Assembly (NCBI GenBank): GCA_963734625.1 | Contig: CAVTHW010000005.1 | Location: 1-44,099, forward strand | DNA from: CAVTHW01 sp963734625 | GTDB taxonomy: Bacteria > Acidobacteriota > Terriglobia > Bryobacterales > Bryobacteraceae | Reading direction: 5' to 3' | Length of the DNA: 44,099 bases | Part shown: in pieces, positions 24,771 to 35,066 of the stretch | Numbering within the stretch: position 1 is the first letter of the stretch | Layout of the letters: each line of letters starts with the position of its first letter | The notes under the pieces: model-generated | Seen by the model: the letters and a program-made list of their open reading frames with translations, nothing else | Database searches by the model: none | What the model was told of the DNA's origin: nothing | Program-made: the position numbers and the translations under genes

Positions 24771-25988
24771 ATGAGTCTAAGCCAACTTGCAAGGTCGATC
24801 CAAGAATCGCCCACCCTGAAGCTGAACGAGACGGCCGCGCTGCTCCGGGAAAAGGGCGAACCCGTCATTCATCTCGGGGGCGGCGAGCCGAAGAGCAAGA
24901 CTCCCATGGACGCCATCCTCAGTTGCACTGCGCTGCTCAACACCGGCGACGTCAAGTACACGCCGGCCGACGGCATTCCGGCCTTGAAGAAGGCGATCAT
25001 CCGGTACACGGAAGAGCACTACGGCCGGCTGGTCGCCGCCGGAGAACGTCATCGTTTCCAGCGGCGCCAAGCAGTCGATCATGGTGCTGCTGCACTCCAT
25101 CCTCGACCCCAAGGACGAAGTCGTCTTTCCCGCGCCCTACTGGGTCAGCTATCCGGAAATGGTCAAGCTGGCCGGCGGCGTTCCCGTGGTGGCCGCACCC
25201 GAGGACGGCAGCTTCCAGCCCACCATCGAGGACATCGCCGAGGTCGTGGGCTCCTACACCAAGGCCATCATCCTGAACAGCCCCAACAACCCCAGCGGCG
25301 TGGTGTACTCGAAGGAGTTCATCGCCCAGGTGGTGGAGTTCTGCGAGAAGAAGAACCTCTAGCTGATCATGGACGACACCTACAACCGGCTGATCTTCGA
25401 CGGCCAGACGCCCACCAACTGCTACGAGTACGCCAAGGACCTGACCGAGAGCTCCAAGCTGATCGTGATCAACTGCGTTTCGAAGATGTACGCCATGACG
25501 GGCTTCCGCATCGGCTGGGCGGTGGGCAACAAGGAGGTGGTGCGCGCCATGACCAACATCCAGTCGCAGGAGACCTCCGGGCCGGCCACGCCCGTCGCAG
25601 TGGGCCGCGGTGGGCGCGCTCAACGGCATCCAGTCCTCGATCGAAAGCCTGCGGATGACGCTGGAGAACAACCGCAACGTGCTGGTCAGCGCGGCTGGAG
25701 GCCATCCCCGGCGTGAAGGTGACCAAGCCGGGCGGCACCTTCTACTGCTTCCCGGATTTCAGCGCCTACAACAAGGATTCCCAGAAACTGGCGCAGTTCC
25801 TGCTGGAGAAGGTCCGCGTGGTGACCGTGCCCGGGCAAGGAGTTCGGCATGGAGGGACACCTCCGGATCAGCTACTGCGGAACGCTGGGGGAGATCAAGC
25901 AGGGGATCGAGCGGATCCAGTGGGCGCTCGACCCGAACTCCGCCAACGAGCTGTACCTCGGCGGCCGCAAACTGGTGAGGGATTGGGC

Positions 25989-25992
<4 letters not shown>
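24771..25992 (+). pseudogene. class I/II aminotransferase (AspC-like), frameshifted with in-frame TAG
   Basis: Joined frames give one PLP-dependent aminotransferase of about 406 codons: N terminus SLSQLARSIQESPTLKLNE, then IHLGGGEPKSKTP, KAIILNSPNNPSGVVYSKEF, DDTYNRLIFDG, the Schiff-base lysine region CVSKMYAMTGFRIGW, and SYCGTLGEIKQGIERI. Breaks are near 25033-25040 (one extra base), 25594-25601 (two bases missing), 25691-25695 (one extra) and 25830-25836 (one extra). A TAG (25360-25362) replaces the Tyr or Trp expected in NL-x-LIMDDTY. Strong C/G-ending codon choice persists in every frame, which suggests a highly expressed gene and sequence error or very recent damage. Its end overlaps the pckA start (ATGA). 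Confidence 0.85.
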
Positions 25993-27638
<1,646 letters not shown>

Positions 27639-27648
27639 TGGCCCGGCG

Positions 27649-28353
27649 TTGCGCCTGAAACTGATCGGCTGCGAGGTTCTCTATCGCGAGTTGTGCGCCG
27701 CAGTCTCGCGCTCGGTCAACCAGGTGGACATCGAGTTTCTTCCCAAGGGTCTGCACGACAAGGGCAGTGCGGCAATGCTGTCCCGGCTGCAGGAGACCCT
27801 GGACCGCGTGGATGCCGCGGCTTATGAGGCCGTGCTGTTTGGCTACGCCTTGTGCGGCAATGGATTGGCCGGTCTCGTCGCGAGATCCATTCCGCTGGTG
27901 ATTCCCCGGGCTCATGACTGCATAACTCTGTTCCTCGGCAGCCGGACGCGCTATGAAGAGTACTTTCGCACACACTCCGGCGTGTACTTCAAGACATCCG
28001 GCTGGATCGAGCGCGGCCAGAGCTCGGAACCGCAGTTGAGCCTCGCTCTTGACGATCTGGTTGCTCGCTACGGCGAGGAAGACGCCCGCTATCTTTTCGA
28101 GGAGCTGACCCGTCACTATCGCCGGCTGGCCTTCATCCGGATGGGGGTCGAGCCGGACGACAGGTTCGAGAGAAGCGCCCGGGAGGAGGCCGCCGGGCGC
28201 GGCTGGGACTTCGAGACGGTTCAAGGGGATATGGGCCTCATCCAGCGGTTGGTGGATGGTCCCTGGAGTGAGGGGGAGTTCCTGGTGACGCTGCCCGGCT
28301 CGCGCGTTGTGGCGTCGCCTGACGGCAGGATAATTCGCATGGAACGGGACTGA
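27649..28353 (+). CDS. DUF1638 protein
   Basis: A protein of 234 residues from a TTG start, the only start that includes the conserved LKLIGCEVLYREL. Further family features are GYALCGNGLAGLVA (about 66-79), IPRAHDCITLFLGSRTRYEE and YFKTSGWIERG. DUF1638 proteins are often found with corrinoid-dependent methyltransferases and the RACo-like activator, as here (next gene 6 bp downstream). The biochemical role is unknown. A conserved Cys/His pattern (GCEV, CGNG, HDC) could bind metal or a corrinoid, which is inference. Confidence 0.85.
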   Translation: MRLKLIGCEVLYRELCAAVSRSVNQVDIEFLPKGLHDKGSAAMLSRLQETLDRVDAAAYEAVLFGYALCGNGLAGLVARSIPLVIPRAHDCITLFLGSRTRYEEYFRTHSGVYFKTSGWIERGQSSEPQLSLALDDLVARYGEEDARYLFEELTRHYRRLAFIRMGVEPDDRFERSAREEAAGRGWDFETVQGDMGLIQRLVDGPWSEGEFLVTLPGSRVVASPDGRIIRMERD

Positions 28354-28359
28354 GGTCAG

Positions 28360-29874
28360 ATGGCCGAATCCACCATCCGGGTGACGATCGAGCCCCTCGG
28401 CACGACCCTGGAGGCGCCCCGGGGAGCGGCGCTCCAGGATCTGTTGTTCGGTTGCGGCGTGGAGTTTCCTTGCGGGGGCCGGGGTAACTGTAAGCGCTGC
28501 CGGGTTAAGGTCGTCCGCGGCCGCGTTCCGGCGACGCCGGAGGAAGCGCTGGCGCTCAGCAGCGAGGAGATCGCTCAGGGCTGGCGGCTGGCTTGCCGCA
28601 TGCGGCCGCAGGAAGACGTCACACTGGAGGTCGCGCAATGGGAAACGGTCGTGCTCGGCGACGACACCGCTTTCGAATTCACCCCCAGCGAGGGCCTCGG
28701 CATAGCGGTGGATGTCGGCACTACTACCCTGGCGGCGCAACTTGTGGACCTGGCGCAGGGCCGCGTGCTGGGGGTCAAGACCGCGCTCAATCCGCAAGCG
28801 CGCTTTGGCGGCGACGTCATGAGCCGGGTGGAAGCTTCCTGCTCCGGGCGGGACGGCGGTGAACTGACCGGACTGATCCGCGCCGCGATTGGCGAGCTCG
28901 TGGCCGGGCTCCTGGCCGGGGATACTGGCGGAGGGCGGCTGTTGCGGGTGATTCTGGCCGGGAACACGGTGATGCATCACCTGTTCTGTGGCATCGACGT
29001 TGAGCCGCTGTCGCATGCCCCCTTCGAGAGTCCCAGGGGCGGACTGGAGATCCTGCGCGCCCGCGACCTGGGCTGGCAGCTTCCGGACGACACGCCGGTG
29101 AAGTTCCTGCCGTGCCTGGGCGGCTTCGTGGGGAGCGACATCCTGGCCGGGATTCTGGCCACGAGGATGCACGAATCCGACCCGTTGATCGGTTTGATCG
29201 ATCTGGGGACCAACGGGGAGATTGTGCTCGGCAATCGCGAGAGAATCGTGTGCGCCTCCACGGCCGCCGGCCCGGCCTTCGAGGCAGGGCGGATCTCGAT
29301 GGGCATGCGCGCCTCGACCGGCGCTATCGACGAGGTGAGGCTGACCGGCGCCGGTCTGGTCTGTCACGTGTTGGGGGGCGGCTCGCCGCGCGGCATCTGC
29401 GGGAGCGGGTTGGTGGACGCCATCGGGGCCGGCCTGGATCTCGGGGTCATCGACGCGAGCGGGCGGCTGGCCAATGGCGGCCAGCCGTGGATGCTGGCCG
29501 CTCCGGTGAGCATCACCCAGTCCGACGTGCGCGAGTTGCAGCTGGCCAAGGCCGCCATCGCGGCTGGAATCCGGATCCTGCTGCGGCGCTGGGGAGCGGC
29601 TCCAGCGGCTGTCGCGCGGCTCCATATGGCGGGCGCTTTCGGCAACTACGTGAGCCGGTCGAGCGCCCGGCGCATCGGTCTCATTCCGTTTCCCGAGGAT
29701 GTGGTAGCGGCCAGCGGCAACACCGCCCTGCTCGGGGCCAAGCTGGCGCTTTTCGATGAGAGCGCCGAGTTCGCCGCGATTCGGCGGCGCATCGAGCACG
29801 TCCCGCTCGCCGCGGACGCCCGGTTTCAGGAGATCTTCGTTGACGAGATGGGTTTCCCAGCTACCGCAGGGTGA
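28360..29874 (+). CDS. RACo-like corrinoid activation protein (2Fe-2S + ASKHA, DUF4445)
   Basis: A protein of 504 residues. The N-terminal 2Fe-2S ferredoxin domain has Cys38, Cys44 and Cys47 (FPCGGRGNCKRC) and Cys79 (LACRM). A linker is followed by an actin-like ASKHA ATPase: GIAVDVGTTTLAAQLVDL (phosphate 1), GLIDLGTNGEIVLG (phosphate 2) and GICGSGLVDAIGAG, LHMAGAFGNYV. These enzymes use ATP hydrolysis to return an oxidised Co(II) corrinoid protein to Co(I). The partner corrinoid protein is not in the window; an MttB-family remnant is at 881-2346. It is operonic with the DUF1638 gene and overlaps by 14 bp the convergent regulator gene. Confidence 0.9.
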   Translation: MAESTIRVTIEPLGTTLEAPRGAALQDLLFGCGVEFPCGGRGNCKRCRVKVVRGRVPATPEEALALSSEEIAQGWRLACRMRPQEDVTLEVAQWETVVLGDDTAFEFTPSEGLGIAVDVGTTTLAAQLVDLAQGRVLGVKTALNPQARFGGDVMSRVEASCSGRDGGELTGLIRAAIGELVAGLLAGDTGGGRLLRVILAGNTVMHHLFCGIDVEPLSHAPFESPRGGLEILRARDLGWQLPDDTPVKFLPCLGGFVGSDILAGILATRMHESDPLIGLIDLGTNGEIVLGNRERIVCASTAAGPAFEAGRISMGMRASTGAIDEVRLTGAGLVCHVLGGGSPRGICGSGLVDAIGAGLDLGVIDASGRLANGGQPWMLAAPVSITQSDVRELQLAKAAIAAGIRILLRRWGAAPAAVARLHMAGAFGNYVSRSSARRIGLIPFPEDVVAASGNTALLGAKLALFDESAEFAAIRRRIEHVPLAADARFQEIFVDEMGFPATAG

Positions 29875-31205
29875 ACTTCTTCATCTTGTAGCGCAGGGTG
29901 TCGCGGGTGATCTTGAGCAAGCGCGCGGCCTGGGTCTGGTTGTGGTTGGTTTTCTCCAGCGCGCGCACCAGCAGCCCCCGTTCGCTGTCTTCGAGCGACA
30001 TTCCTTCATCCGGAATCGCGGAAAACACTTGAGCGCCGGCCGCCTGTCCGCGCCCCGACCTGGCTGATCGAAATCGGCAGGCTGGCGCTGGTAATATGCG
30101 CGCCCTCCCCCAGGATCATCGCCCGCTCGATCGCATTGCGCAGTTCGCGGACGTTGCCCGGCCAGTCGTGGGCCAGTAGCAGGGCTTGAGCTTCGGGGCT
30201 CACATCCTCAATGTGCCGCTTGAACTTGTTGTTGTAGTGATCGATGAAAAACGCGACCAGCGGCGGGATGTCTTCGGGACGCTCGCGCAGCGGCGGAATG
30301 GTGATGTGAATGACATTGAGCCGGAAATAAAGGTCCTGGCGGAACGCGCCCTCGTTGACGGCTTCCCGGAGGTTCTTGTTGGTGGCGGCTACCACGCGGA
30401 GGTCGAGCTGGATGTCCTTCAGGCCGCCCAGCCGGCGAAAGCACTGGTCCTCGAGCACCCGCAGCAGCTTGGCTTGCAGCATCAACGGGATTTCGCCGAT
30501 TTCGTCGAGGAACAGCGTGCCCTTGTCCGCCAGTTCGAAGATGCCACGCTTCTGCGCGCGGGCGTCCGTAAAGGCGCCTTTCTCGTAGCCGAACAGCTCG
30601 CTTTCGAGCAGCGTCTCGGGGATCGCCGCGCAGTTGATGGCGATGAACGGCTCAGCCTGGCGCAGGCTCTGGTAATGCAGCGTCTTGGCGATCAGATCCT
30701 TGCCGGTCCCGTTCTCGCCTTCGAGCAGGACCGTGGTGGCCTCGCTGGCGGCGATGCGCCGCACGAAGTGCAGCAAGTCGCGCATGGCCTGCGACTCGGC
30801 TATGACCTCGTGCTTCTGGGACGCCATCTCTTCGGTGATGTCCTTGATGGCGGCCACCGCGCCGGTCATGCGCCCGGCTTCATCCGTGAGCTGCCTGGTG
30901 CGAATCACGGCCAGACGCTCCCGGCCGTTGTCGGTGTGCAGGCGGACGGTTGAATTGGATATGGAGGGCAGGTCGGAGAGCCCCACCAGCATGCCGCAAT
31001 CGGGTTCGCACTCGGCGCAATGGAATACGTCGCGGCACTCCCGGCCCACGATCTCCTCGGCGGGAAGGCCGAGGAGCTTCTCGGCGGCCCGGTTCACGCC
31101 GGCGATCAAGAAATCCTTGTCGTAAAGCACCAGGGCGTCGGAGAGCTGGTCAAAGACCGCTTCCAACACACTCGCACGCTGCCACTCGGGCACAAGCTTA
31201 GACAT
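29861..31205 (-). pseudogene. PAS/sigma-54 AAA+ activator with Fis-type HTH, one frameshift
   Basis: A sigma-54-dependent enhancer-binding protein of about 448 codons. An N-terminal PAS-like sensor (residues about 12-120) contains a Cys cluster (CRDVFHCAECEPDCG) that might hold a metal or haem. The AAA+ domain has Walker A GENGTGKDL, GAFTDA in place of GAFTGA, Walker B GTLFLDEIGEI and the R-finger region. A Fis-type HTH (QTQAARLLKITRDTLRYKMK) is encoded in a different frame, and the break is near 30025-30060. Without the HTH the protein would lose DNA binding, so the break is either an error or a loss of target specificity. It lies convergent to the corrinoid activator, which it may control; no clear -24/-12 site was found. 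Confidence 0.8.
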
Positions 31206-31394
31206 GAAGCCCCAAGAAACGCCTCTGAATAACTTATTGTAGCAGTCGCGGTCTGGGTGTGTGTGAAAAGACGCAGCCCCGCAGCGTAGTATGGTCCATG
31301 CCCGAGCCTTTGAGGCCGTCGTCGAAATTGGACCACATGGATGTATCTGATTGAAGATGAATGGTTTTTGCCCATAAGTCAGGGAATTGGAGGG

Positions 31395-31417
31395 GGCGCA
31401 AGGACCCAACTTGCGCC
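31395..31417. promoter_or_regulatory. perfect 8-bp inverted repeat, possible operator
   Basis: GGCGCAAG-gacccaa-CTTGCGCC in the 298-bp intergenic region between the divergent regulator gene (start 31205) and the gene at 31504. It could be an operator or a hairpin. The arms share GCGCAAG with the REP-like elements, so a degenerate repeat is an alternative. Confidence 0.4.
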
Positions 31418-31503
31418 ATTCTTGAATGGTCTTAGGATTGCTTAGACCGGACTGGTGTAGTAGATCGGCAAGGGAACCCAGGATGGGGGCTAGGCCCCCC
31501 GCT

Positions 31504-31839
31504 ATGGAAATCATCCAACTCGCCATCACGGATTCGTCATTTGCGGCGGCGCTGCGCGACCAATTGGTGCGCAACGCTGGCTGGAAAGTGCTGACCGTTG
31601 ACGTTCCTGATCCCGGTCAGGATGGAGTCATGGTCCTGGACGCGCGGTCTTTGGAACTCCTGCCTTCGCGGATCCCCAAGCCGGAGAGAGTGGTCTTGAT
31701 CACACCGAACGATCCGCAGCACCTCGCGCGCGCCTGGGACGCGGGTGTGGTGTCGGTGGTCTTTGAGCATGACTCGGTCAGTACGGCGATGCTGGCCATC
31801 ATGGCCGCGCGCCTGAAGGTGCCCAAGCCTGCCAGCTGA
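31504..31839 (+). CDS. short response-regulator receiver-like protein
   Basis: A protein of 111 residues. It has a receiver-like alternation of strands and helices (MEIIQLAITDSSFAAALRDQ, VLDARSLELLPSRI, VVLITPNDPQHLARAWDAGV) with the typical end pattern AWDAGVVSVVFEHDSVSTAM. No convincing phosphorylatable Asp is certain (VMVLDARS is the best position). A longer frame from 31426 is possible, but the fold begins at 31504. It precedes the cytochrome operon by about 30 bp and may be a degenerate regulator. Confidence 0.5.
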   Translation: MEIIQLAITDSSFAAALRDQLVRNAGWKVLTVDVPDPGQDGVMVLDARSLELLPSRIPKPERVVLITPNDPQHLARAWDAGVVSVVFEHDSVSTAMLAIMAARLKVPKPAS

Positions 31840-31869
31840 GGCGTTTTTTCGTACACTCGGGGGGTGCAG

Positions 31870-33576
31870 ATGCGGTGTTGGAATAGACGGATGAGGTTTG
31901 TCTGGATTCTGCTGGGAGCGTTTCTGGCGTCCATGGGTCTGGCTGGGCCGGTCGTGGCGCAAGAGAAGGTGGAGTGTGCCTCCTGTCATGAGGAGCCGGC
32001 GAAGGATATAAAGAGCAGCACGCACGCCTCGGTGGACTGCGCGACCTGCCATCCGCGCCATGACCAGTTCCCTCACCCCGCCGCAATCCCCAAGCCCGCC
32101 TGTGCGCAGTGCCACCCCCAGGTGGCCAGCGATAACGCCCGCGGAGTGCATGGCATGGCGCGGAAGGCGGGCAACGAAGGTGCGCCGGACTGCCTGGTCT
32201 GTCACGGCAGCCCGCACAAGACGCTGCGGCCGTCCTCCCTCCAGTTCCGGCAGGCTGCCCCTGAGACCTGCGGGATGTGCCACTCCAAGGAAGACGAGCA
32301 GTACAAACTGAGCGTGCACGGCAAAGCGCTGGCCGCCGGCAATATGAACGCGCCCATCTGCACGGACTGCCACGGCGAGCACTCCATCATCGCCCCCAAA
32401 CAGGCTTCCAGCCCTGTCAATCCCGGGCACATCCGCGATACGTGCGCCCGGTGCCACGGCGATGTCCGGCTGTCGCGGCGGTTCGGGTTCTCCGCTGACC
32501 GCGTCATCAGCTTCGACGAGTCGTATCACGGTTTGGCCGCCAAGTCCGGTTCGCAGGCCGTGGCCAATTGCGCCAGTTGCCACGGCTATCACGACATCCT
32601 GCCGTCCTCCGACCCGAAGTCGTCGATCAACGCGAAGAACCTGCCGGCAACTTGCGGCAAATGCCACCCGCGGGCCGGCGAACGGTTCGCGCTGGGGACG
32701 ATCCACTTGACCGAGGGTGGCAAGGAGCCCGCCGGCGTGGCTTTTGTCCGAAACCTTTATCTCGGGCTGATTCCATTGACCATCGGACTAATGCTTCTGC
32801 ACAACCTCGCGGACTGGGTTCGGAAACTCTACGGACTGCGGATCGGGCCCGCGTTTCGGACGGGACCCGTGGCGGCCGCTTCGGCAACCCCGCGCGGAGC
32901 CTGGAAGCCGGAATTGCGCATGTTCGGATGGGAGCGGATTCAGCATGTCCTGCTGCTCACGTCCTTTGGCGTGCTGGTCTGGACGGGCTTCGCTCTGAAG
33001 TATCCGGATCAGTGGTGGGCGCGGCCGCTGCTCTCCTGGGAGACGTTCTTCCCGGTAAGGGCCACGGTCCACCGGGTCGCCGGAGCGATCCTCATCGGAG
33101 TCGCGCTGCTGCACGTGGTCACGCTGATCGTCAGCCGCGGGCTGCGGCGGCATTGGATGGAGATGTGGCCGCGAGTGGGCGACGCGCGGGAGGGCGCTCT
33201 GCATCTGGCCTATCTGGTCGGGCTGAGACACGAGAAGCCGCGACTTTCCTCCCACGGCTACGTCGAGAAGGCGGAATACTGGGCCGTCCTGTGGGGCACC
33301 GCCGTGATGGCCCTGACCGGGATCATGCTGTGGGGGGTCAGGTACACGCTGGCTTGGCTGCCCAAGAGCTGGCTGGACATCGCGACCGCGGTGCACTTTT
33401 ATGAGGCAGTGCTGGCCACGTTGTCCATCGTCGTGTGGCACTTCTACTTCGTGATTCTGGATCCCGAGGTCTACCCCATGGACACGGCCTGGCTCAGCGG
33501 GTATGGCGTGAGAAAGCGCGAGCCGCATGTCCCCAAGCATCCGAATAGAGCGGACTACGATATCGGGAAACCATGA
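31870..33576 (+). CDS. nine-haem cytochrome c fused to membrane cytochrome b domain
   Basis: A protein of 568 residues from ATG 31870 (GTG 31864 and ATG 31891 are alternatives). A signal peptide (GAFLASMGLAGPVVAQ) is followed by a periplasmic domain with nine CxxCH sites: CASCH, CATCH, CAQCH, CLVCH, CGMCH, CTDCH, CARCH, CASCH and CGKCH. From about residue 280 there are four to five membrane segments with His residues suited to b-haem ligands (LLHNLADWV, RIQHVLLLTSFGVLVWTGFA, TVHRVAGAILIGVALLHVV, AVHFYEAVLATLSIVVWHF). It should move electrons between the quinone pool and periplasmic haems. Its end overlaps the next gene by 4 bp. Confidence 0.88.
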   Translation: MRCWNRRMRFVWILLGAFLASMGLAGPVVAQEKVECASCHEEPAKDIKSSTHASVDCATCHPRHDQFPHPAAIPKPACAQCHPQVASDNARGVHGMARKAGNEGAPDCLVCHGSPHKTLRPSSLQFRQAAPETCGMCHSKEDEQYKLSVHGKALAAGNMNAPICTDCHGEHSIIAPKQASSPVNPGHIRDTCARCHGDVRLSRRFGFSADRVISFDESYHGLAAKSGSQAVANCASCHGYHDILPSSDPKSSINAKNLPATCGKCHPRAGERFALGTIHLTEGGKEPAGVAFVRNLYLGLIPLTIGLMLLHNLADWVRKLYGLRIGPAFRTGPVAAASATPRGAWKPELRMFGWERIQHVLLLTSFGVLVWTGFALKYPDQWWARPLLSWETFFPVRATVHRVAGAILIGVALLHVVTLIVSRGLRRHWMEMWPRVGDAREGALHLAYLVGLRHEKPRLSSHGYVEKAEYWAVLWGTAVMALTGIMLWGVRYTLAWLPKSWLDIATAVHFYEAVLATLSIVVWHFYFVILDPEVYPMDTAWLSGYGVRKREPHVPKHPNRADYDIGKP

Positions 33577-35036
33577 CGGAACGTAACTTGTCCCGATACA
33601 GCATCGAAAGATGGCTGAAGCCGGTCGTTCATCTTTCCAATAACGTGCTGAGCCTGGCCGGGGTCACGCTGGTCACCACGGCCACGGTGCTCTGGATCTT
33701 CCTGCTCCCGACCAGCCTCGGCGGGACTGTAGCCAATCCCTACGTCGGCATCCTGGCTTTCCTTCTGTTGCCCAGCGTGTTCTTCCTGGGACTGGCCCTG
33801 ATCCCCCTGGGCATCTACCTGCGCTTCCGAAAGGAGCGCAAAGCGGGCTCTTTCCCCAAGGATTTCCCGCCGCTCACTTTTCACAACGTCGAGTTCCGCC
33901 GGCTGGTCATGTTTGTCGTGGTGGCGACTCTGGTCAATTTTGTGATCGCCGGCCAGACCGGCTATCGCGCGGTGACTTACATGGAGAGCGTGTCCTTTTG
34001 CGGCGAAACGTGCCACACGGTCATGCAACCGGAGTTCACGGCCTACCAGAACTCGCCGCACTCGAGAGTGGAATGCGTGGGCTGTCACATCGGGCCTGGC
34101 GCCTCCTGGTTTGTGCGCAGCAAGCTGTCGGGCGTGGGCCAACTGGTGGCGGTCACGTTCAATACCTACCCCCGTCCGATTCCGACCCCCGTGCGGAACC
34201 TGCGGCCCGCGCGGGAAACCTGCGAGGCCTGTCACTGGCCGGAGAAGTTCACCGAAGACCGCCTGCGGGTGATTGAGAAGTTCGCCGACGACGACAAGAA
34301 CACCCTCACCAAGACCGTGCTGCTGCTGCGGATTGGCGGCGGCCCGCGAGGGCCGGGAATTCACGGGACGCACCTCGGCCCCGGCATCGAGATCCACTAT
34401 GCACCGAGCGACGAATCGCGCCAGAAGATTCCCTGGGTGACGTACAAGGACGGACAGGGGCGCGTGACCGCCTATGCCACGGCGGACGGCACGCCCGACA
34501 AGATCAAGAACCTGCCGGTCCGGCTGATGGACTGCATGGATTGCCACAACCGTCCCACGCACGTCTACGAGTTGCCGGAGAGGGCCGTTGACCGTGCGCT
34601 GTCCACGGGGGAGATCTCGCGGACTCTGCCTTTCATCAAGAAGCAGTCCGTCGAAATTTTGAAAGCCGCCTACCCGAGCCGGGAAGCGGCGGCCGCCGCC
34701 ATTCCCTCCGCTTTGGAACGGTTCTACAGGCAGCGGCACCCCGACGTCTACGCCCAGAGCCGCGCCGATGTCGCCCGTGCCGCCAAAGCCGTGCTTGCCA
34801 TTTACAGCCGCAACGTCTTCCCGGAGATGAAGGTCACCTGGGGGGTTTACCCCAACAACCTGGGCCACACCGATTTTCAAGGCTGTTTCCGCTGCCACGA
34901 CGACCAGCACAAGAGTAGCGACGGAAAGGCCGTCAGCCAGGACTGCAACGCCTGCCATCAGCTCCTGGCAATGGACGAGGCCGCGCCGAAGATTCTCTCC
35001 GACCTGGGCCTTGAACCGGCCTCCGGCAAGCAGTAA
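33573..35036 (+). CDS. NapC/NirT-like membrane-anchored multihaem cytochrome c
   Basis: A protein of 487 residues with two N-terminal membrane segments (about 27-50 and 55-80) and a third near 110-130 before the haem domain. Haem sites: CGETCH (a CX3CH variant), CVGCH, CEACH, CMDCH, CFRCH and CNACH, six in all. The CX3CH first site followed by TVMQPEFTAYQNSPHSRVEC is a feature of an acidobacterial/delta-type NapC-like subfamily. It probably pairs with the preceding nine-haem/cytochrome b protein in a quinol-linked respiratory module; the terminal acceptor is unknown. Confidence 0.88.
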   Translation: MTERNLSRYSIERWLKPVVHLSNNVLSLAGVTLVTTATVLWIFLLPTSLGGTVANPYVGILAFLLLPSVFFLGLALIPLGIYLRFRKERKAGSFPKDFPPLTFHNVEFRRLVMFVVVATLVNFVIAGQTGYRAVTYMESVSFCGETCHTVMQPEFTAYQNSPHSRVECVGCHIGPGASWFVRSKLSGVGQLVAVTFNTYPRPIPTPVRNLRPARETCEACHWPEKFTEDRLRVIEKFADDDKNTLTKTVLLLRIGGGPRGPGIHGTHLGPGIEIHYAPSDESRQKIPWVTYKDGQGRVTAYATADGTPDKIKNLPVRLMDCMDCHNRPTHVYELPERAVDRALSTGEISRTLPFIKKQSVEILKAAYPSREAAAAAIPSALERFYRQRHPDVYAQSRADVARAAKAVLAIYSRNVFPEMKVTWGVYPNNLGHTDFQGCFRCHDDQHKSSDGKAVSQDCNACHQLLAMDEAAPKILSDLGLEPASGKQ

Positions 35037-35066
35037 GGCCTATGATTCTGGGTTGGGGCACACCGC

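Noticed and set aside
25360..25362. In-frame TAG in the aminotransferase read as pyrrolysine or recoding
   Set aside because: The gene also has four indels, family members have Tyr/Trp there, and nothing in the window suggests pyrrolysine machinery. A point change or sequence error is simpler.
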